Assembly (NCBI GenBank): GCA_014729455.1 | Contig: WJJW01000284.1 | Location: 1-26,536, forward strand | Length of the DNA stretch: 26,536 bases | DNA from: Candidatus Eiseniibacteriota bacterium | Lineage (GTDB): Bacteria; Eisenbacteria; RBG-16-71-46; CAIMUX01; VGJL01 | Reading direction: 5' to 3' | Part shown: positions 1-8,018 of the stretch, piece by piece | Numbering within the stretch: position 1 is the first letter of the stretch | Layout of the letters: the number at the start of each line of letters is the position of its first letter | The notes under the pieces: generated by a model | What the model saw: only the letters and a program-made list of their open reading frames with translations | Databases searched by the model: none | What the model was told of the DNA's origin: nothing | Translations under genes and position numbers: made by a program

Positions 1-1790
1 ATCCTGCGCTCGTCGATCTTCCCGTCCGGCCCGGGGGTCTCCTCCTCCCCTTCTCCGGCCGTCGTGAAGAGGTCGAGCCCGAGGATCTCGAGGAACGTGT
101 TCTCGCCGATCCGGTCCGGCGTCGTGATCCCGCCGTACACCCCGCGGTAGCGGATCCGGACGTCGAGCCCCTCCGCCGAGAGGTTGCTCCCCAGATCGTA
201 GATGTTGCGCAGCTCGAGGTGCCGGGTCGCGGAGAAGACGCCTTCGCGCAGATCGAGCGGGTTCGTCCCGCCCATCTCCGCCGCGGGACGGATCAGCTTG
301 AGGACGAGCGTGTCGGGTTGCGTCCCGAGGAAGCCGCCGATCTGCCGGGGCGTTCCCTGCACGTCCTGGTAGTCGTACCGGACGGCGAGCGCCTTCGTCA
401 TCTGGCCGTCGAGGACCTGACGGTCGCTGAGGATCAGGACCGGGTACCCCGTGTAGACGTCGGTCTGGACGATGTAGTCCTCATTGGCGACGAGCTGATT
501 GAAGTCGCCCGTGGCCTGCAGCGAGTCGGGCGGAAGGTCGTCCCGGTCCCCCTCCAGCGTGACGATGGCCGGGATCGTGAGCTGATCGTTGTTGTTGGCC
601 CCGTCTCGGTCGTCGACCCAGACCTCGACGCTGGCGACGTCGAGCTCGTTGATCGGCGAGCCGTTCGGGTCGGTCAGGAAGAAGAACTTCCCGCCGCGAT
701 ACCGCCAGTCCGGGATCTCGATCGTCCGCAGCTCCGCTCCCTTGGTGATCGACTTGGTCTCGTTCTTCCCCTCCTGCTTGCTGAGGATCCCGACGACCTC
801 CACGTCGCCCACGAGCGCCTGGGCGTTGATCCCGAAGAGCCCCTCGTGCCGGCCGCTGTAGGAGACGTACTGCGTACCCGGCAGCCGGAGGCTCGTGTTC
901 CCGAGCTCGACCCTCTGGAGGATCTCGTCCTCGTATCCGGTGTAGTGGATCTGGATCCGGTTCGCGAGAGGGGTGGAGGCCTGGCTCGATTGGTCCACGT
1001 CCACGGAGACCTTGTCCCCGATGTTCCCGGTCAGCTTCAGATTCAGCTCCTGCTTCATGTCGAGCTGGGGGAATTTCGACTGCTGGCGCTGGAACTCGGT
1101 CACGGGACGATCCGGGTACCACCGGCTGGTTCCGCTGAACGAGATCCGCTCGCTTCCGGTCACCTGGAGATTCGGTTTGCCGGAGCCGACGATGCTGCGG
1201 ATCGCCCCCGGCATCTCGACCGGGAGCGCCAGCTTCGGCAGCACCCCTTCCCGCGCCCCCCCCTCCTCGATCGTGAGCAGGGTCCGCTCCGCCTCCTCCA
1301 CCCAGAGCTTGCGGAAGCTCCGCCGGGTGAGACGCTCGAGGTAGATCTCCTGCGGCACCTCCGGGATCGGGTGGACCGGGGTCCCCTGGTAGACCATCCC
1401 GGGCTCGATGAGGGCCGAGTCGATCGACGCCAGGACCTGCGGCTCGGCGTAGCGGCGCCCGGGCTCCGGAAGGGTCGCCGGCGGAATCAGCCCCAGGGCG
1501 AGGCTGTCCTGGAGATAGAGGAAGTCCTCGTACCGGCTGGAAATGAGCCCCAGGGAGTCCTCGGCGGCCCGGAACGGCTCCGGGAGGAATCCCCCGTCCC
1601 GGGGAACGGCCCGGGCGCGGTAGCGGAGGACCATGCGGTAGAGGAACAGCCCGTCGTCCGGCGCCCCCTCCGGAGCGTACTCCCAGAGCCCGTAAAACGG
1701 CTCCGTCTCCTCGTCCGCGATCAGCGAAGCGGGAAGACAGAGCCCCAGCAAGAGGAAGATCTTGATCAGCCGGGACTTGCAGAAGGACAC
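1..1790 (-). CDS. sprA: SprA-type cell-surface/outer-membrane translocon protein, N-terminal part (3' end outside window)
   Basis: An open frame with no stop runs from a GTG at 1790 off the left edge, about 596 codons. No ATG lies in frame upstream near it. The first residues form a signal peptide: a basic start (CKSRLIK), then a hydrophobic core (IFLLLGLCLPASLIA) before DEE. Around residue 295 comes a block that I recognise from SprA: YTGYEDEILQRVELGNTSL, then LPGTQYVS, GLFGINAQALVGD and ILSKQEGKNETK. SprA is the very large (about 2,000-2,400 residue) outer-membrane barrel that forms the translocon of the type IX secretion system, first known from gliding Bacteroidota, so about three quarters of the protein lies outside. 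It is divergent from lptF. Family assignment is firm from the motif block; an active type IX system here is inference, since no other Por/Gld gene is in view. Confidence 0.88.
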   Translation of the reverse strand, partial: MSFCKSRLIKIFLLLGLCLPASLIADEETEPFYGLWEYAPEGAPDDGLFLYRMVLRYRARAVPRDGGFLPEPFRAAEDSLGLISSRYEDFLYLQDSLALGLIPPATLPEPGRRYAEPQVLASIDSALIEPGMVYQGTPVHPIPEVPQEIYLERLTRRSFRKLWVEEAERTLLTIEEGGAREGVLPKLALPVEMPGAIRSIVGSGKPNLQVTGSERISFSGTSRWYPDRPVTEFQRQQSKFPQLDMKQELNLKLTGNIGDKVSVDVDQSSQASTPLANRIQIHYTGYEDEILQRVELGNTSLRLPGTQYVSYSGRHEGLFGINAQALVGDVEVVGILSKQEGKNETKSITKGAELRTIEIPDWRYRGGKFFFLTDPNGSPINELDVASVEVWVDDRDGANNNDQLTIPAIVTLEGDRDDLPPDSLQATGDFNQLVANEDYIVQTDVYTGYPVLILSDRQVLDGQMTKALAVRYDYQDVQGTPRQIGGFLGTQPDTLVLKLIRPAAEMGGTNPLDLREGVFSATRHLELRNIYDLGSNLSAEGLDVRIRYRGVYGGITTPDRIGENTFLEILGLDLFTTAGEGEEETPGPDGKIDERR

Positions 1791-1927
1791 GAATCGCTCA
1801 TCATTGTGTTGGATGCTGGGTTCGGGCTCCTCCCGAGACCCTCTCTGGCGGTATATACTCCGGCCTTTGCTGCCGGGTCCCCGGGGCCTGGAGGCGAAGC
1901 ACGAGCCAATTGCACACGGAGGTCTGG
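1791..1927. promoter_or_regulatory. Divergent intergenic region between sprA and lptF
   Basis: This 137-bp gap must carry the start signals for both sprA (leftward) and lptF (rightward). It contains the palindromic core GTATATAC at about 1851-1858, overlapping TATACT (1854-1859), a fair -10 hexamer on the plus strand. No good TTGACA-like -35 box sits at the right distance in either direction. The lptF ribosome site GGAGGT is at 1918-1923. The -10 assignment is tentative. Confidence 0.35.
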
Positions 1928-3340
1928 GTGACGTCAAGACGGCTGGTCCCCTGGGGAATCCTTCCCCGGTATCTCGCGCGCCAGCTCTTCCGGCCGTTTC
2001 TGATCGGGTTCTGCGTGGTCACCTTCCTGCTGAGCCTCGACTTCCTCCTCGACTACCTCGACCTGTTCCTCGGCAAGGGGATCCCGTTTCCGACCGTCGC
2101 CCGCCTCTTCGTCCTCGGCCTCGGATGGATGGTCGCCCTCTCCGTCCCCTGCGGGGTCCTGGTGGCCATTCTGATGTCCTTCGGCCAAATGAGCCAGGAC
2201 AATGAAATCACCGCCCTCCGGGCGAGCGGGGTCAACCCGTTCCACACGATGCTGCCCGCCTTGTTCCTCTCCGTCCTGGCGGCCGTCGGACTGACCCTCT
2301 TCAACAACTACGCGCTGCCCGAGACGAACTACGCCTTCGCCAATCTGGTCGCCCAGATCCACCGGATCCGCCCGACCGCGCAGATCCAAGAAGGGGTCTT
2401 CGTCGACGATTATGCCGGCTACGACCTGTTCATCCGCCGGCTGGACGACCGGACCGGCGAGATGCGAGGCATCCTGATCATCGACGCCTCCGAGAACCGG
2501 AAGTCGCCCCGCACCATCCTCGCCCGCAGCGGCCGCCTGCGCTACCTTTCCGGCCAGAACGCGATCTCGATGAGGCTGGTCGACGGGGAGATCCACGAGG
2601 CCGATCCGGGGGCCGCGGACGGACGGTACCGGATCCTCGAGTTCGAGGAGCAGACCATGGTCCTCGAGGGATCCGGCAACGCCCTCGACCGGGCGATCCA
2701 CCGCAGCCGGGGGCAGCGGGAGATGTCGGTCTCCGACATGAAGGCGAAGATCACCGCGCTGGAGGACGAGCTGCGCGACTTCCAGGCCCAGGTGGACAGC
2801 TCGCTGGCCTCCCTCGGCGTCCAGGATCCGGCGGAGATCCCGTCGCTGGCGGCGGAGAGGGACCGGCCCTCCGGGCTGCGCGGCCTGGTCGCGTGGGTCC
2901 GCGGCCTCTTCGGCAGCGATCCGGAACCGACCCCCGAACCGGCGGAGGTCGACTTCGACCGGCGGCGGAAGATCGAGGAGCTCCGCGTCCGGCTCGTCCA
3001 GACCGAGAGCGTCACGAAGCGGATCGACCAGTACCGCGTCGAGATCCAGAAGAAGTTCTCGATCCCCTTCGCCTGCATCGTTTTCGTCCTGGTCGGCGCC
3101 CCGCTCGGGATGAAGGCGCGACGCGGAGGGGTCACGATCGGGTTCCTATCCGTCGCCTTCTTCCTCTTCTACTACCTCTGCCTGATCGGGGGCGAGCAGC
3201 TCGCCGACCGGGGACACGTCGCCCCTTGGATCGCGATGTGGCTGCCGAACCTGATCCTCGGAGTCGCGGGCGCCGCCCTGACCTACCGGCTCGGCACCTC
3301 GGGATTCAGCATCGCCAGCCGGCGGAAGGCGAAGGCATGA
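1928..3340 (+). CDS. lptF: LPS export permease LptF (YjgP/YjgQ family) with a coiled-coil insertion
   Basis: Inner-membrane subunit of the LptB2FG ABC transporter that extracts lipopolysaccharide from the inner membrane. I chose GTG 1928 because GGAGGT ends five bases upstream; a TTG at 1910 is possible but lies before that site. The 470-residue protein has three N-terminal membrane helices (about 18-40, 55-82, 108-128), the family motif DNEITALRASGV (91-102), a periplasmic jellyroll-like part (about 135-265), then C-terminal helices (about 378-395, 402-420, 433-452). Typical LptF is about 360-370 residues. The extra length sits at about 268-370: a charged coiled-coil stretch, a linker with a short Trp/Leu amphipathic helix (LRGLVAWVRGLFG), a Pro/Glu run and a second charged helix. 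It overlaps lptG by ATGA, implying translational coupling. Confidence 0.9.
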   Translation: MTSRRLVPWGILPRYLARQLFRPFLIGFCVVTFLLSLDFLLDYLDLFLGKGIPFPTVARLFVLGLGWMVALSVPCGVLVAILMSFGQMSQDNEITALRASGVNPFHTMLPALFLSVLAAVGLTLFNNYALPETNYAFANLVAQIHRIRPTAQIQEGVFVDDYAGYDLFIRRLDDRTGEMRGILIIDASENRKSPRTILARSGRLRYLSGQNAISMRLVDGEIHEADPGAADGRYRILEFEEQTMVLEGSGNALDRAIHRSRGQREMSVSDMKAKITALEDELRDFQAQVDSSLASLGVQDPAEIPSLAAERDRPSGLRGLVAWVRGLFGSDPEPTPEPAEVDFDRRRKIEELRVRLVQTESVTKRIDQYRVEIQKKFSIPFACIVFVLVGAPLGMKARRGGVTIGFLSVAFFLFYYLCLIGGEQLADRGHVAPWIAMWLPNLILGVAGAALTYRLGTSGFSIASRRKAKA

Positions 3341-4416
3341 GACGGCTCGACCGCTACGTGCTGCGGGACTTCCTCCTGTACTGCCTCATGGGGATCCTCC
3401 TGTTCGTCGGGATCTACCTCATCGTCGACGTCTTCGAGAAGATCGACAAGTTCGTGGACAACGAGGCGGCCGTCGCCACCGTGGTGCGCTACTACCTCTG
3501 GAGCCTGCCGACGATCCTGATCCAGGTCTGTCCGCTCGCGCTCCTCCTCGCCTCGATCCTCTCGCTCGGCCAGCTCCGCCGGTTCAACGAGCTGACCGCG
3601 ATGCAGGGGGCGGGCGTCTCGCCGGTGCGGATCGCCCTGCCGCTCCTGATCGGCGCGCTTCTGATCTCCGCCGCCGCGTACGGGGTCGGCGAGCTGCTCG
3701 TCCCCGGCTCGTACCGGGCCCAGCAGCGGATCATGAAGGTGGAGATCAAGGGTCAAGAGCCGGAGGAGTTCGCGGGACGGCTGAACATCCGCTATCTCGG
3801 CCAGGGCGGGAACTTCTACATGGTGGAGTACTTCGACGGGGCGACCGGCTCGCTGCGCAACGTCTCCGTGCAGGAGCTGGCGGGCAAGGAGATCCTCCGC
3901 CGGATCGACGCGGCGGCGGGCCGATTCGAACGGGACGTCTGGCTCTTCGAGAACGGACATCTGCGGATGTTCCGCGACAGCGTCGAGACCGCGATCCGCT
4001 TCGAGCGGTTCGCCACCTCGAGGCTGCGCGAGATCCCCTCCGATTTCACCCAGCCGAAGGAGGATCCGTTCCGGATGAGCATGGCCGATCTCGCCCGCTA
4101 CGCCGAGCGGGTGCGGGAGAGCGGAGGCCGGGACATGAAGCTGAGAACCGACTACCACCTCCGGGCCTCGTTCCCCCTGTCGAACCTGATCATGGTGCTG
4201 CTGGGAGCGAGCCTCTCGCTGCGGATCGTCCGCGGCGGAAACGTGGCCGTCGGGATCGGGGTCACGATCTTCATCGGCTTCGCCTACTACGCCTGCCTGC
4301 GGGCGGGGCAGGCCCTCGGCTACAGCGGCACGATCCCTCCGATCCTCGCCGCCTGGATCGGCAATCTCCTCTTCGGAGCGCTCGGATCCGTGTTCTTCTG
4401 GAAGGTGACGCGCTAG
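3337..4416 (+). CDS. lptG: LPS export permease LptG (YjgP/YjgQ family)
   Basis: Second membrane subunit of the LptB2FG lipopolysaccharide exporter, 359 residues, the usual size. The ATG overlaps the lptF stop (ATGA). It opens with the typical RRLDRYVLRDFL segment, has membrane helices at about 13-32, 55-76 and 98-118, the motif FNELTAMQGAGVS (83-95) parallel to that of LptF, a periplasmic domain, and three C-terminal helices (about 283-355). Unlike LptF it has no coiled-coil insertion. I call it LptG because it is second in the pair; the F/G split within this family is by gene order and length rather than a unique motif. LptA, LptB and LptC are not in view. Confidence 0.88.
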   Translation: MRRLDRYVLRDFLLYCLMGILLFVGIYLIVDVFEKIDKFVDNEAAVATVVRYYLWSLPTILIQVCPLALLLASILSLGQLRRFNELTAMQGAGVSPVRIALPLLIGALLISAAAYGVGELLVPGSYRAQQRIMKVEIKGQEPEEFAGRLNIRYLGQGGNFYMVEYFDGATGSLRNVSVQELAGKEILRRIDAAAGRFERDVWLFENGHLRMFRDSVETAIRFERFATSRLREIPSDFTQPKEDPFRMSMADLARYAERVRESGGRDMKLRTDYHLRASFPLSNLIMVLLGASLSLRIVRGGNVAVGIGVTIFIGFAYYACLRAGQALGYSGTIPPILAAWIGNLLFGALGSVFFWKVTR

Positions 4417-4434
4417 GAGACCCGGACGTGCGCC

Positions 4435-4455
4435 GGGCCTGTAGCTACACGGCCC
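4435..4455. terminator. Inverted repeat between convergent lptG and accC, possible two-way terminator
   Basis: GGGCC-TGT-AGCT-ACA-C-GGCCC folds as a stem of eight pairs with one bulged C and a four-base loop. It lies between the converging lptG and accC genes and includes the accC stop codon. A second, mutually exclusive hairpin (CCCGG at 4421-4425 with CCGGG at 4433-4437) precedes it. Neither has a U tract, so intrinsic termination is only possible, not shown. Confidence 0.35.
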
Positions 4456-5824
4456 CGCGGGTCTCCGGAGGCACCTCCCGCGCCGCCTGGTACCGATCCA
4501 GGAAGCCGGTATCGTAGCGTCCCCCGCGAAAGTCGAGGTGGGAGAAGACCTCGAGGTGGAACGGGATCGTCGTCGCCACCCCGTCCACGCGGGCTTCCTG
4601 GAGGGCCCGTTGCATCCGGTGCAGCGCCTCATCCCGGTCGCGGCCGTGGACGATCAGCTTCGCGACCATGGAGTCATAATGGGGGGAGATCACCGAGCCG
4701 GCAACGATGTGGCTGTCGATCCGAACGCCCGGCCCTCCGGAAAGATGGAAGTACGAGACCTCCCCGGGCGAGGGACGGAATCCCTTCTGGGGATCCTCCG
4801 CGTTGATCCGGCACTCGATCGAGTGCCCCGTGAAGCGGACCTCATCCTGCTTGATCGGGAGCTTCTCGCCGGCGGCGATCTCGATCTGGAGCTTGACGAG
4901 ATCGATCCCCGTGACCAGCTCGGTGACGGGATGCTCGACCTGGAGCCGGGTGTTCATCTCCATGAAGTAGAACTCGCCGGTCTTCTCCTCGAAGAGGAAC
5001 TCGATCGTCCCCAGGCTGTGATAGCCGATCCGCTTCGCCCCCTGCGCGGCGGCCTGTCCCATCCGCTTGCGGATCGAGGGGTTCAGAGCCGGGCTCGGCG
5101 CTTCCTCGATCAGCTTCTGGTGCCGACGCTGGATCGAGCAGTCGCGCTCGCCCAGGTGGATCACGTGACCGTGCCGATCGGCGACGACCTGGATCTCGAT
5201 GTGACGGGGCTGCTGGAGGAATCGCTCCATGTAGAGGGCACCGCTGTTGAAGGCGGCTTCCGCCTCCGCCTGGGCCATCGCGTAGAGCCGCTCGAGATCC
5301 TCGGGGCGGTGGACGACCCGCATCCCCTTCCCGCCACCGCCGTCCTTCGCCTTGACGATGACCGGATACCCGATCTCCTGCGCGGTCTTCTCCGCCTCCT
5401 TGACGTCCTTCAGAACGCCCGCGCTCCCCTTGAGGATCGGAACCCCCGCCTTGCGCATCTTCGCCCGCGCGACCGCCTTGTCCCCCATCTCGCGGATCGC
5501 GCGTGAGGGCGGGCCGATGAAGACGAGCCCGCTCGACTCGCAGGCTTCGGCGAACTGGGCGTTCTCGGCGAGGAACCCGTAGCCGGGATGGATCGCGTCG
5601 ACGTTGGTGATCTGCGCCGCCGACATGATCCGCGGGATGTTCAGGTAGCTGTCCCGGCTCCGGGGCGGCCCGATGCAGACCGACTCGTCGGCGGTCTCGA
5701 CCGGGAGGCTGTCGGCGTCCGCCTCGGAGTAGACGGCCACCGTCGCGATCCCGAGCTCCCGACAGGCGCGGATGATCCGGAGAGCGATCTCCCCCCGGTT
5801 GGCGATGAGGACCTTGCGGATCAT
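4445..5824 (-). CDS. accC: Acetyl-CoA carboxylase, biotin carboxylase subunit
   Basis: ATP-dependent carboxylation of the biotin carried by AccB, the first half-reaction of malonyl-CoA synthesis. The protein has 459 residues (family about 450) starting at MIRKVLIANRGEIALRII, the universal AccC start. ATP-grasp features: DGGGGKGM at 161-168 (glycine-rich loop), PRHIEIQ at 206-212, and MEMNTRLQVEHPVTE at 288-302 carrying metal- and catalysis-linked Glu, Asn, Arg and Glu-His. The frame is open upstream of ATG 5824 into pilT, but homology fixes this start. The Shine-Dalgarno site is weak and only eight bases separate it from the pilT stop, so expression is probably coupled to pilT. Its usual partner accB lies one gene upstream. 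Confidence 0.96.
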   Translation of the reverse strand: MIRKVLIANRGEIALRIIRACRELGIATVAVYSEADADSLPVETADESVCIGPPRSRDSYLNIPRIMSAAQITNVDAIHPGYGFLAENAQFAEACESSGLVFIGPPSRAIREMGDKAVARAKMRKAGVPILKGSAGVLKDVKEAEKTAQEIGYPVIVKAKDGGGGKGMRVVHRPEDLERLYAMAQAEAEAAFNSGALYMERFLQQPRHIEIQVVADRHGHVIHLGERDCSIQRRHQKLIEEAPSPALNPSIRKRMGQAAAQGAKRIGYHSLGTIEFLFEEKTGEFYFMEMNTRLQVEHPVTELVTGIDLVKLQIEIAAGEKLPIKQDEVRFTGHSIECRINAEDPQKGFRPSPGEVSYFHLSGGPGVRIDSHIVAGSVISPHYDSMVAKLIVHGRDRDEALHRMQRALQEARVDGVATTIPFHLEVFSHLDFRGGRYDTGFLDRYQAAREVPPETRGAV

Positions 5825-5832
5825 CGGGCGGC

Positions 5833-7020
5833 TCAGTACCGCACCATCCCGGGCGGGGTCTGGTCGCCGGGCCGGGCCTCTTCGGAGCCCTCGGCCCCCT
5901 CTTCCGCGCCTTCCCCGGTCTCGAAGATCGCCCACTTCGCGTCGCTCGACGACTGGATCCCGCGAACCCGAAGCTCGAACTCGGTCGGGCTCGTCGAGGC
6001 GGCCACCGCCTCCTCCAGCGTGATGAGGCCGCGCCGGTACAGCTTCATCAGAGACTGATCGAACGTCTGCATCCCGTACTGGGTGACCCCCTCATGGATC
6101 ACCTGCTTGATCAGCATCGTCTTCTCCGGGTCGAGGAGGTACTCCTGGATCGTCGGCGTCGTGACCATCACCTCGACCGCCGGGACGCGCCCGACCCCGT
6201 CCGAGCGGGGGATCAGCCGCTGGCTGATCACCGCCTGGAGCGTGCTCGAGAGGAGATAGCGCACCTCGTCGTGCTGGTGCGGCGGGTAGAAGGAGATGAT
6301 CCGGTTGACGGTCTGGGCGGCGTCGATGGTGTGGAGCGTGGAGAGGACCAGGTGGCCGGTGTCGGCGGCCATCAGCGCGACCGACATCGTGTCCCGATCC
6401 CGGATCTCCCCGAGCAGGATGACGTCGGGATCCTGCCGGAGAATGTGCTTCAGCGCGTGCGAGAACGTCTCGGTGTCGAGTCCGACCTCCCGCTGGCTGA
6501 TCATGCTCTTGTCGTCCCGATGGATGAACTCGATCGGATCCTCGATCGTGATGATGTTCCGCGGGTGGGTCCGGTTGATCGAGTCGATCATCGCCGCGAG
6601 GGTGGTCGACTTGCCGCTGCCGACGGTCCCGGTCACGAGCACGAGTCCGCGGGGCCGGAGCGCGAGCTGCTCGACGACCGGCGGGAGGTTCAGGTCCTCG
6701 ATCGCCGGGACCCCGAGCGGCACGTGCCGGATCGCCATCGCGATCGTCCCCCGCTGATAGTAGAAGTTGGACCGGAACCGGGCGAACCCCTGGACGCCGA
6801 ACGCGAAATCGATCTCGCGATCCCGGAGGAATTCCTCTTTCTGCTCCGCGGTCAGGATCCGGTCCAGCTCCCGTTCCATATCTTTCGTGGTGACCGGCGG
6901 GTGGTCGTCCAGCCCGACCAGCTCCCCGTCGACCCGCAAGGTCGGCCGGGTGCCGACCTTCAGATGGAGGTCCGATGCGCGGCGCTCGATCATCGCTTCG
7001 AGGATCTTGCGGAGTTCCAT
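5833..7020 (-). CDS. pilT: Type IV pilus retraction-type ATPase, PilT family
   Basis: Hexameric AAA-like secretion ATPase that drives pilus retraction in twitching motility. 395 residues from ATG 7020, preferred because GAGGT lies four bases before it; a GTG two codons earlier would sit on that site. N-terminal domain with SDLHL (16-20) and RVDGEL; Walker A GTVGSGKST (131-139); Asp box IITIEDPIE (156-164); Walker B DPDVILLGEIRD (197-208); His box GHLVLSTLH (222-230). The C-terminal region has GMQTFDQSLMKLYRRGLIT, typical of PilT-like proteins, and ends in a Glu/Gly-rich tail (368-395). PilU or another PilT paralogue is possible. No other pilus gene is in the window, and it is wedged between accB and accC with 10- and 8-base gaps. 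Confidence 0.92.
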   Translation of the reverse strand: MELRKILEAMIERRASDLHLKVGTRPTLRVDGELVGLDDHPPVTTKDMERELDRILTAEQKEEFLRDREIDFAFGVQGFARFRSNFYYQRGTIAMAIRHVPLGVPAIEDLNLPPVVEQLALRPRGLVLVTGTVGSGKSTTLAAMIDSINRTHPRNIITIEDPIEFIHRDDKSMISQREVGLDTETFSHALKHILRQDPDVILLGEIRDRDTMSVALMAADTGHLVLSTLHTIDAAQTVNRIISFYPPHQHDEVRYLLSSTLQAVISQRLIPRSDGVGRVPAVEVMVTTPTIQEYLLDPEKTMLIKQVIHEGVTQYGMQTFDQSLMKLYRRGLITLEEAVAASTSPTEFELRVRGIQSSSDAKWAIFETGEGAEEGAEGSEEARPGDQTPPGMVRY

Positions 7021-7030
7021 TCCCACCTCG

Positions 7031-7543
7031 CTAGTCGGGCTTCACCAGAAACAGCGCCTGGTTGAACTCGACCGGTTGTCCGTTCTCGATCAGGATCCGC
7101 TCGACCGTTCCCCGAACCTCCGATTCGATCTCGTTCATCAGCTTCATCGCTTCGACGATGCAGACGACCTGCCCCACCTCGACCCTCTGGTTCACCTCGA
7201 CGTACGGAGGGGAGGTCGGGGACGGGGCCCGGTAGAACGTGCCGACCATCGGCGAGTTGATCGCGACCAGCCCCTCCTCCCGCTCGGACGGAGCGGAGGG
7301 CTCGCCGGCGGGGACGGCGGCTGGATTCGGGGAAGCGTCGGGGGAAGGTTGCGGCGCCGGCGCGGAGGAGACCGGCGGATGCGGGGGCGGGGAAGAGAGG
7401 ACGTAGGTCCGCCCGTCGGAGCCGGACCCGTCTCCGGCCTGCTTCAGGATCCGGACCTTCGTCCAGAGCCGTCGGACCTCGAGCTCTCCGATCTCGCTCT
7501 CCTCCACCAGCTTGATCAACCGTCTGATCTCCTCGACGCGCAT
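7031..7543 (-). CDS. accB: Biotin carboxyl carrier protein of acetyl-CoA carboxylase
   Basis: Carries the biotin that AccC carboxylates and that the carboxyltransferase AccA/AccD uses to make malonyl-CoA. 170 residues (family about 150-170). An N-terminal helical part (1-35) leads into a long Pro/Ala/Ser-rich flexible linker (about 50-90), then the biotinyl domain: SPMVGTFYRAPSP (97-109), the biotinylation motif EAMKLMNE (131-138, Lys134) and the closing strand. ATG 7543 is 16 bases after the aroQ stop. The order aroQ-accB-(pilT)-accC is a variation on the common aroQ-accB-accC cluster. Confidence 0.95.
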   Translation of the reverse strand: MRVEEIRRLIKLVEESEIGELEVRRLWTKVRILKQAGDGSGSDGRTYVLSSPPPHPPVSSAPAPQPSPDASPNPAAVPAGEPSAPSEREEGLVAINSPMVGTFYRAPSPTSPPYVEVNQRVEVGQVVCIVEAMKLMNEIESEVRGTVERILIENGQPVEFNQALFLVKPD

Positions 7544-7559
7544 GCCCCCTCCCTTTCCT

Positions 7560-8015
7560 CTAATCCCTCTCCGGACCGTCCGGCGCGGTGATCTCCACCA
7601 GCGCCCGGAGGCCGAGACGGTAGCCGACTTCGCCGAGGCCGGAGATCGTTCCCCGGCAGACCGGCGCGACGAGGTCCCGATGTCGGATCTCCTCCCGGGC
7701 CATCGGATTGGAGAGATGGACCTCGATCACCGGGTACGCGACCGCGGCGATGGCGTCCCGGAGCGCTACGCTCGTGTGCGTCCACCCCCCTGGATTGAGC
7801 AGGGCTCCGCGCACCCGCCCGCGCGCCCCGTGGAGTCGATCGATCATCTCCCCCTCGTGGTTCGTCTGGTGGAACTCCACCGCGACCCCCAGCCGGTCCG
7901 CCTCTTCGGTGATCGAGGCTTCCAGCTCCTCCAGGGATCGGTTGCCGTAGACCTCCGGCTCCCGGGTGCCGAGGAGGTTGAGATTCGGACCGTTGAGAAT
8001 CAGGATCGGTTTCAT
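7560..8015 (-). CDS. aroQ: Type II 3-dehydroquinate dehydratase
   Basis: Third step of the shikimate pathway: dehydration of 3-dehydroquinate to 3-dehydroshikimate by the small dodecameric type II enzyme. 151 residues, the normal length. Seen motifs: ILNGPNLNLLGTREPEVYG with the catalytic Tyr at 23 and Arg at 18, NHEGEMID (52-59), LNPGGWTHTSVALRDAI (73-89) and IEVHLSNP (97-104, catalytic His100). It lies three bases after the aroB stop, so the two shikimate genes are almost certainly co-translated. Confidence 0.96.
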   Translation of the reverse strand: MKPILILNGPNLNLLGTREPEVYGNRSLEELEASITEEADRLGVAVEFHQTNHEGEMIDRLHGARGRVRGALLNPGGWTHTSVALRDAIAAVAYPVIEVHLSNPMAREEIRHRDLVAPVCRGTISGLGEVGYRLGLRALVEITAPDGPERD

Positions 8016-8018
8016 CGG

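Noticed and set aside
1253..1268. Run of eight C (eight G on the coding strand) in sprA as a possible frameshift site
   Set aside because: The reading frame stays open and the SprA motifs downstream are in the same frame as the signal peptide, so no frameshift is needed.
219..1931. 570-codon open frame on the plus strand
   Set aside because: It lies antisense to sprA, and its product is an Arg/Leu/Asp/Val-rich string without domains, as expected for the opposite strand of a GC-rich gene; the minus frame has clear SprA motifs and a signal peptide.
5825..5935. N-terminal extension of accC to 5935
   Set aside because: The added residues are Arg/Gly-rich, overlap the pilT end, and precede the universal AccC start.
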